Assembly (NCBI GenBank): GCA_028751875.1
Contig: CM054138.1
Coordinates: forward strand, 38,591,479-38,655,478
Length of the DNA stretch: 64,000 bases
Origin: Rapana venosa
Lineage: Eukaryota; Mollusca; Gastropoda; Neogastropoda; Muricidae
Reading direction: 5' to 3'
In this document: one piece after another, positions 58,618-64,000 of the stretch
Numbering within the stretch: position 1 is the first letter of the stretch
Layout of the letters: the number at the start of each line of letters is the position of its first letter
Made by a program: the position numbers and the translations under genes
Notes under the pieces: model-generated
Databases searched by the model: none
Seen by the model: the letters and a program-made list of their open reading frames with translations, nothing else
What the model was told of the DNA's origin: nothing

Positions 58618-58985
58618 ATTCTTTTTTGTCAAGTTTCTGCCCAGGGGAGGTATTGACATTGATGAGCCTTCTCCATCTCTCTCTGTTTTGAGCTTCCCCT
58701 TATTTATGCCCCTTTCTCTAAGATCATCTGCAATACAAGCAGCCCAGGTTTTGCTAGGTCTTCCCTTTGTCTTTTCCATCCACTACAACGTTTCATTGCT
58801 CTTTTTATGATGTGGTGGTCTGCTTTCCTTGAACGTGGCCAAACCATGCGCAGTCTATTGAATCAGTACAGACTTCAGAATCCCCCTCCAACTTTGCACA
58901 TTCTCCATGTTCTTCATTCGTGATCCTGTCTTCCCAATTGATCTTTGTCATGTAGCGTAGCATTCGGTTTTCAAAGCTCTAACAA
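58618..58985 (-). mobile_element. LINE 3' fragment inserted in a SINE
   Basis: Minus-strand relative of 55,649-56,443: GRPSKTWAACIADDLRERGI occurs in both. It covers the C-terminal coding end from about KSFENRMLRYMTKINWEDRI (near 58,980) to the (GAA)-rich tail near 58,620. AAGTGG occurs on both sides, a likely 6-bp target duplication. A break near 58,770 shifts the frame. Confidence 0.85.
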
Positions 58986-59298
58986 ACGTCAAAGTGGTGT
59001 TTCAAATCCGTTTGGACCCAAAACTTTTCCCCCATCCATTAGACCATGAGTGGTGGTCTGGTTGCTAGTCTTTGTGGATGAGACGATAAACCAAGGTCCC
59101 ATGTGTTGCACAAAATTATTTCACAAAATTATTTAGTGCACGTTAAAGAACCATGGGAACAAGAGAGATGTCCCTGGCAAAATTTCTGTACAAAAAAGCC
59201 ACTCTAACAGGGAAACACATTTTGGATTTCAGACAGAAAACGAAAAAAATGGGTGGCAGAGCACCTGAATTTCATGCAGATAATCTGCCATGACTTAA

Positions 59299-60766
59299 AC
59301 CCGTTTACCATTCGCATTTTCTTCCAGAAAACTCCCTGTAAAAAATTCGAAAATTACTCAGTTTTTTAAGAGAATAAGGTAAACTCAAGTACACTTAGTG
59401 CTGACAGTTACCATGTTTGCAGAGCTTCATATTTGGCCAAAATTTTTCATATGAGTCATACTTGTTTTGCCCAAGATGTGGGGTCCTACCACATGTTCGT
59501 GCTGCTGTCCCCTCTTTGTCACCAAATACAGGTAACATTGCAGTGACATCATGCTGTTAGTGTACAACTACCCTCTAACATGCGCAATATACGTATGTGA
59601 TTAAGGAAAAAAAAGTGTGGTCCTGCCTGAATGTGTTCTCCATCGCATCCACCGTCATGGTAATCCAATCAAACATTCACACTTGTCACAAAATTACTGT
59701 CACCAAGTCTACATTTTCTGAGTGGAAAGTATTCAAACATATTGAAAACGACGCTGACTAATGCGCATATATACATTATTTACAAATATATGCTCACGCC
59801 AACTATTTACAAAGACACTAGAGTGTCCTTCACCAATAGCCAGTTACATGGCTGTCACAATGCAGGTGTCACAGCCCAGTGTCGTGTCCAGGTGTGTTGG
59901 CGTGTTTCGGAGGTGAAAATACTGATTAATTTTGAGAAATCTGGTTTTCGTCATATTACTGATCCGTGACTCAGAAAATCTCAAATCAGTAGACCAGTAG
60001 TGATGAAGCCTTGGCAAACGCTTGATCCCCATCATGATCAAAACTGACAGGTAAGCCCTAACTTCCTCAGGTGTTGTTTCTGTCCATAATGGATCTATGA
60101 CTAAGCCTTTCACGGCGATCTTTTGCCTGGCATAATTGTTAGTTTCATCTGCTACAATTTGAAAAAAATGTTGGGGCACAAACAAAACAAAGTAATCTAA
60201 GGGCTTGGCATTCAGTGGGAGAGTTGGCCCAGTAGGCAGCGTGAAGTCTTGCACTGTGCAAGGCAGTTGTGCGCTGCCCCATGTCGTCTGCTATGAAGCC
60301 AACGGAATGTTATCCTCAGCATCACTTTCCGACTCACTACCTTCTCCTATTTCATCTCTTTCTTCTACAAATACTTCAACATCGGATTCAACATTTTATT
60401 CTCTTTCGAACTGTTCCACTTGAGCCAAAATAGCTTCAATTTCCACATCAGTATATTCCTCCCAAATCGTATGCTTAATCTTTGCTGCCATTTTTAGCTA
60501 CAAGAAAGCGTGGGAAAGACAAAGCCAGTCACTGGCCAATTTCTTGTGAACGGGAGGCTGTGTAGCACTGAATTTGGTGCCTATTCCTTAGTTTATGCTG
60601 ACCTCAGTGGAATGTTCATTCATAGTGTGTGTGTACTAGGTAGAGCTTAGTGCATGAGGGAAATTCCCCACTAGGCTGAAATGACGTCCGGCGGGCTGCG
60701 GCTGGTATAAATAAATGCAAGCGAGTGGGCAGCCGGCGGGCTACGGCGGGTAAAAATGGGAAAGGG
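59299..60766 (-). mobile_element. piggyBac-like DNA transposon, internally decayed
   Basis: Bounded by TTAA at 59,295-59,298 and 60,767-60,770, the target duplication expected of piggyBac. The terminal repeats are ACCCGTTTACCATT on the left and, read inward from the right, CCCTTTCCCATTTT, an imperfect match of about 13 bp. Subterminal GGCGGGCTACGGC and GGCGGGCTGCGGC motifs occur near the right end. The element is 1,468 bp, short for an autonomous copy (usually above 2 kb). The transposase remnant is on the minus strand. It is inserted in the acTTAAag site of a core SINE, where the flanking SINE sequence on both sides confirms the exact borders. Confidence 0.9.
59844..60492 (-). pseudogene. 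piggyBac transposase, N-terminal part with two stops
   Basis: From ATG at 60,492 one frame continues for about 216 codons, interrupted by TAA after FERE (near 60,395) and TAG after NIPLAS (near 60,290). The acidic leader (DVEVFVEERDEIGEGSESES, then DAEDNIPL) is typical of these proteins. It is followed by PLDYFVLFVPQHFFQIVADE, TNNYARQKI, then TTPEEVRAYLSVLIMMGIKR, LPRLHHYWSTDLRF and FLKINQYFHL, the start of the DDE_Tnp_1_7 region. No catalytic Asp is left; the frame ends at NTPTHLDTTLGCDTCIVTAM. Constant frame over 216 codons with only two stops shows limited decay before truncation. Confidence 0.9.
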
Positions 60767-60795
60767 TTAAAGTGGTATAAACAAATAAATTTTTA

Positions 60796-62054
60796 GAAAA
60801 GGAAAAGGTTTCTTAGCTATGCACACCACTGTAAACTCTTTTTTCATTTTGTTCAGTCAAACCATCAGGAATTTTAGCACAAATGAGAAAGACCTTTCCT
60901 TTGTGGCTCATTTAACCTTTAAAATAACTACCACCCAACCCTTGTGGATACACACTCATGCATCCTCCCTTTTATGAGTGCGTGATGGAGAGGAGAGGGT
61001 TAAGGAAGTTATTTTTAAAAAAAAAAGGAAATTGTGTTTTTTGTGTTGCATAGGAGGGAGGGTGGGGTAGGGAATTAACAGTTATTGAGAATGAAGTAAA
61101 TTTTCCTATAAGTCTGCGTGAGTGGGGGTAGTCTGTTGAATGAGGCGGTGATATTTCAAATCATTATTAGTTAATATATTCCCAGATTCTTTTTTAATTT
61201 TCATTTCGTACATGATCGCTTTTATTCTTTTCTGCAAGTATTTGATCTCCAACATCATTGCTTGTTTTTCTTTCTGATCTTTGCACAACCAGGTGCCTTT
61301 CAAGTCCTAAATCAGAAATCTCAGCTGCGATGTAAATCAAAATCAAAATGATCTTCTATGGACTGAAACCTGAGAGCTGTTACAACCAAGTGGCCAGTGC
61401 ACAAAGTAAAGCACTTAATAATGACAAGGTGATAAATAGAAAAACTGTTGTAATTGCTGGACTTGGCTCTCTGTTTCTGTCACTGTTGTTCTTTTTTGCT
61501 TATTGTTTCTTTAACTGCATCCCTGGATGTTCACATTGCTTGCCATCATGTTTTCAAAGAGAAGCGCAAAGGTGGTAAAAGGAAAACCCTGGTTGGTCAA
61601 AATGTAAGCACTCAGCCAATCAGAAATAAACAGAAAATGGATCTTGGTTTTGCTCTCACACAGGCTCTATACACAGTTCAGTAATGTGGCTTTTGTTTAT
61701 TTTTTGCACCTGATGGTGCAAACTAAGCAACATTTTTGGCATCCAGGAAACAAAATATCCAGGAATCCTGCAATGTCGCAGCCTAGAATCAACACTGTGT
61801 GTACTTTAGCTCAGAACAGCACCACTGAACACCACCTAAGTGACCCAGCAGTAGTGCAGAGCCCCTCTGGCTGGTGGCTACATGGCAGCCTGACACTGAT
61901 GGGCTCCATGTGGTCCTGGGGATGTGGCATACCACATCTAAGCATGGATGAGACGGATAATTTGATATGAGTGGCATGGGAACAGAAGGATAGGGATGCC
62001 ACAGAAGATGAGGCAGCAAAAAAAAGGTCACTTTTGGCCAGAAAGTATATGTGA
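60796..62054. other. Spacer, no gene recognised
   Basis: Includes an A run near 61,020 and a region at 61,720-62,010 with fairly balanced composition and a 108-codon plus-strand frame; no domain, splice pattern or known repeat was recognised. Confidence 0.5.
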
Positions 62055-62330
62055 GTGGACAAAGTGATGGAATTCTAGCCCATGGGTTCATGAAGTTGTG
62101 GGTTTGAATCTTGACAGCAGCTTCTAGTGAACTAAGGGTGGAGATTTTTATGATCACCTGGGTCTACTAAAAGTGCAAGTCTTCCTCCCTTAATTACCTT
62201 TGTGTATATAATACAGAAGACCACACATGCATGTTAAAAATCCTATAGTTCATGTCAGCATTTTGTGAGTTATGGGAATACACCTTGAAAGCACTCTGTA
62301 CCTAAAGAGGGATGGGATCCACCAGGTTCA
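62055..62330 (+). mobile_element. Probable tRNA-derived SINE
   Basis: The head gatggaattctagcccatgg...gtgggtttgaatcttgac has an appropriately spaced B box (GGGTTTGAATC at 62,099-62,109) and a weak A box. The body includes catgcatgttaaaaatccta, tagttcatgtcagcattttg and gagttatgggaataca, which I recognise as common in mollusc interspersed repeats. Boundaries are uncertain. Confidence 0.6.
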
Positions 62331-62337
62331 ACTTAGG

Positions 62338-62636
62338 TAAAAGGTAAAGGTGTCCCATAACCTATAAGGTCATAGGGGAGTGAGGCGTCAGAGACCTCAC
62401 TTCTCTAGGGCCAGCATATTGAGGGCGGTGCCCATCTCCTCTCCCTCGCTGCTTTACCTTCCCTGACCCTAAAGAGGACAGGTACCCATTTACAGCTGGG
62501 TGAACTGGGGGAACTGTACTGAAGCCAAGGCGCGCAAACGGTCACCCATCCAACTGGTAACCACGCTCGACGCTGCTTAACTTGGCTGAGGGAAAGCGAG
62601 TGCTCCGACCACTGAGCTATCCTGTTCAACTTGTCC
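62338..62636 (-). mobile_element. SINE with tRNA-like and 5S rRNA-like regions
   Basis: On the minus strand it starts gttgaacaggatagctcagt, where TAGCTCAGTGG (A box, complement at 62,609-62,619) is followed by ggtcggagcactcgctttcc as in a tRNA. Then comes aagttaagcagcgtcgagcg, ending ttggatgggtgaccg (complement of 62,539-62,585). This second block resembles the 5S rRNA internal control region (aagctaagcagggtcgggcc ... ttggatgggagaccg) at about 36 of 45 positions by eye. The body has agagaagtgaggtctctgac and the 3' end cacctttaccttttacct. No B box of normal form is seen. Confidence 0.8.
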
Positions 62637-62698
62637 AAGAGAAATGGCTTGAAGAATTCAGTGCTGTTCCCCAATGACTAATCAAGGAGTTGTTACTG

Positions 62699-62992
62699 TT
62701 ACTGGTCCCGTAACCTGCCAGGGTCATAGGGGTGCTGCATGGTGGATGAACGGTGGACCAGCTGGCTCCACTTAGCGTGGTCGTGGGCGAGTGCCTGGGT
62801 GACATTGAAGTCCTTCCCTGTCCAATCACGGATGTCGTCGGCCCACTTTCTCCTCTGTCTGCCCCGTCTTCTCTTCCCCTGGACTGTTCCTTGCAGGATG
62901 GTCTTTGCAAGTCCTTCTGAGCGTGTTACTTGCCCATACCATCTGAGTTTCCTCTTTTTCACCGTGGTCAGTAGGTCTTCATAGTCCCGCAC
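62699..62992 (-). pseudogene. LINE ORF2 C-terminal domain
   Basis: 97 open codons ending at a natural stop before the AGTAAC tail. MRDYEDLLTTVKKRKLRWYG, QVTRSEGLAKTILQGTVQGK, the basic RRRGRQRRKWADDIRDWTG stretch and the final YDPGRLRDQ are the same post-RT blocks seen at 39,560-39,854. Slightly different subfamily (VTRSEGLAKTI rather than VTRHNTLPKTV). Confidence 0.88.
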
Positions 62993-63449
62993 TTGTTGAG
63001 TGATCTTTCTGCCGACTTCATTGTTGGTGACATGGTCCTTGTATGAGATGCAGGAGCCTTATGAACTGGCATCTCATTTCTACTGCTGGTCCCTTTGTAT
63101 GGTCTGACATCAGTGTCCATGCTACATGCCTACAAGATGATTGAGATGACTAGCGGTTTAGTAACTTTACCTTGGGTCCGAGAGGGATGTTTCTGTCTCT
63201 CCATATGGTCTTCAGTCTTGCCATTGCTGCTGCTGTTTGTGCCGCTCTTGCTAGGATTTCGGTCTTCGATCCTTCCTCACTTATGATGGCTCCAAAGTAC
63301 TTGATTTCCATGCCGTATCGTGAGGATATTTCGTCCAGTTGCTACTAGGTTGGCCAGTTCCTCTTCATTCCTGCCAGACCGTCAATGGATCACGGCAAAA
63401 CTGTGATGGTGATTGTTCGCCCTCCAATGCTGACTGGCCCGTGTGGTCT

Positions 63450-63950
63450 TCAAGCGTCAGTCATGATGCGTTCAAGGAAAATGTTAAAAAGTTGTCGGCG
63501 ACCAAACAGAATCCCTGACGGACCCCAATCTGAGGTACGAACGCAAGGAGTATACTTGCGTCTCAGTTCATCATGCGTTTTAAAAAACTGGTGGTAATCG
63601 TTTCGGTATCTTCTTTCTAAGTGCCAGCGTGGATGCGAATTTTCCATTCTATTGTTGCTTGGAAGGACTCGGCGATGGTGGGGTCCTTCAGTCTGTCCAG
63701 GTTGATGTCTGATGTTCTTTGTCTTATTGATCTTCAATCGGACTCTAAAGTTCAGGAGCACGAGGTCATGATCGCTGCCCATGTCTGCACCAGGGAATGT
63801 CCTCGTCGTGGCTCTGTTGATGCCAGATCGAAACCGGTTCTGCACCAGGATGTAGTCAATCTGGTTGTGAGGGATCCCATTGGGTGCATGCCATGTCTCA
63901 GCGTCGGGATGCCTGTGTTCTCCAAGCGGTATTGGCGCGCACCGTGGCAT
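63450..63950 (-). pseudogene. LINE endonuclease and linker fused to RT by deletion
   Basis: 166 open codons. Residues 20-45 give WHAPNGIPHNQIDYILVQNR, residues about 50-68 TFPGADMGSDHDLVLLNF with the catalytic SDH, then linker, and residues about 150-166 FNIFLERIMTDA of RT motif B/C spacing. The intervening 200-plus residues expected (LPKKGN, AGFR.GRS, motif A) are absent. Confidence 0.87.
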
Positions 63951-64000
63951 TGTGCTGGCAAATTCCAGTAGTCGAGTCCTTGCTCATTGGGTGATCGCAT

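Larger units (their letters stand above)
58545..60795 (+). mobile_element. Core SINE interrupted twice
   Basis: Part 1: 58,545-58,617, head with A box TGGTCTAGAGG (58,557-58,567). Part 2: 58,986-59,298, B-box region tgtttcaaatccg, core gatgagacgataaaccaagg, body to ctgccatgacttaa. Part 3: 60,767-60,795, ttaaagtggtataaacaaat. Joined, these give the order of the intact SINE at 53,226-53,711. The insertions between the parts are a LINE fragment and a piggyBac-like element, so this SINE is the oldest of the three. Confidence 0.87.
62690..64000 (-). mobile_element. RTE-like LINE with RT core deleted, runs off the window
   Basis: From the window edge downward: endonuclease C-terminal half (TWHAPNGIPHNQIDYILVQN, RTFPGADMGSDHDLVLLNF; the catalytic SDH at 63,768-63,776), linker start (RLKINKTKN), then near 63,540 a jump into RT motif B (IGVRQGF in the third frame; FNIFLERIMTDA near 63,490-63,450). 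The RT fingers and palm are missing. After a broken FADD (near 63,395) the C-terminal domain runs to RDQ near 62,700 (DYEDLLTTVKKRKLRWYGQV, GKRRRGRQRRKWADDIRDW), then an AGTAAC-type tail. An internal deletion of this size makes it a dead copy. Confidence 0.87.

Noticed and set aside
61348..61970. Host exon(s), including a hydrophobic peptide near 61,450-61,540
   Set aside because: Overlapping frames of 76 and 108 codons have no recognisable domain or convincing splice sites, and dispersed repeats surround them.
62539..62585. A 5S rRNA gene
   Set aside because: Only the internal control region is similar. The 5' and 3' parts of 5S rRNA are absent and the block sits inside a SINE.

Overview
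This is eukaryotic, repeat-dominated DNA. No host protein-coding gene, rRNA gene or functional tRNA gene could be supported. The window has several unrelated non-LTR retrotransposon lineages, tRNA-headed SINEs with a shared core, dinucleotide microsatellites, minisatellites and two 500-N scaffold gaps. The repeat types resemble those I know from marine mollusc genomes, and a gastropod is my best guess. That is an inference, because no single-copy gene is present to anchor it.

Layout, left part (1-38,430). The same locus is represented more than once. Segments 1-2,965, 3,466-10,282, 10,283-11,010 and 11,010-14,097 are noisy copies of roughly 14,060-17,095, 22,795-30,430, 30,431-31,205 and 35,205-38,430. 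The noisy copies are rich in inflated homopolymer runs. In addition, 14,098-18,642 recurs, apparently without change, at 30,482-35,026 (offset exactly 16,384 bp). Next to 80-85%-like neighbours this looks like an assembly loop or uncollapsed haplotypes rather than biology. The locus carries an RTE-like LINE on the minus strand (14,850-17,470 and its copies), a large imperfect inverted repeat (17,550-18,595), a decayed L2/CR1-type LINE (19,080-20,580), a second RTE-like LINE (20,580-23,840), two tandem L2-type 3' ends with GT microsatellites (23,845-25,257), an I-group LINE with an RNase H domain (25,258-29,700) and a nearly full-length plus-strand RTE-like LINE (36,940-39,875).

Layout, right part (38,430-64,000). 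Sequence quality is better here. It holds a 46-bp minisatellite (41,101-41,635), a LINE whose second catalytic Asp is Ser (42,970-44,170), a second gap (45,277-45,776), a SINE split by a 5'-truncated LINE (46,968-49,012), a ~57-bp minisatellite, and a ~6.3-kb array of a 35-bp satellite (50,500-56,780) that has been used as a landing site by at least four unrelated elements. Beyond it lies a three-layer nest: a SINE broken first by a LINE fragment and again by a piggyBac-like element with TTAA duplications (58,545-60,795). The window ends with a chimeric tRNA/5S-rRNA-derived SINE and an internally deleted RTE-like LINE.

The elements interact as parasites of one another. LINEs supply the machinery, SINEs carry pol III promoter boxes and LINE-like tails, and insertions into SINEs and satellite give a relative chronology. 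Coordinates of repeat boundaries are read by eye and are good to roughly 10-50 bp unless given as exact junctions.
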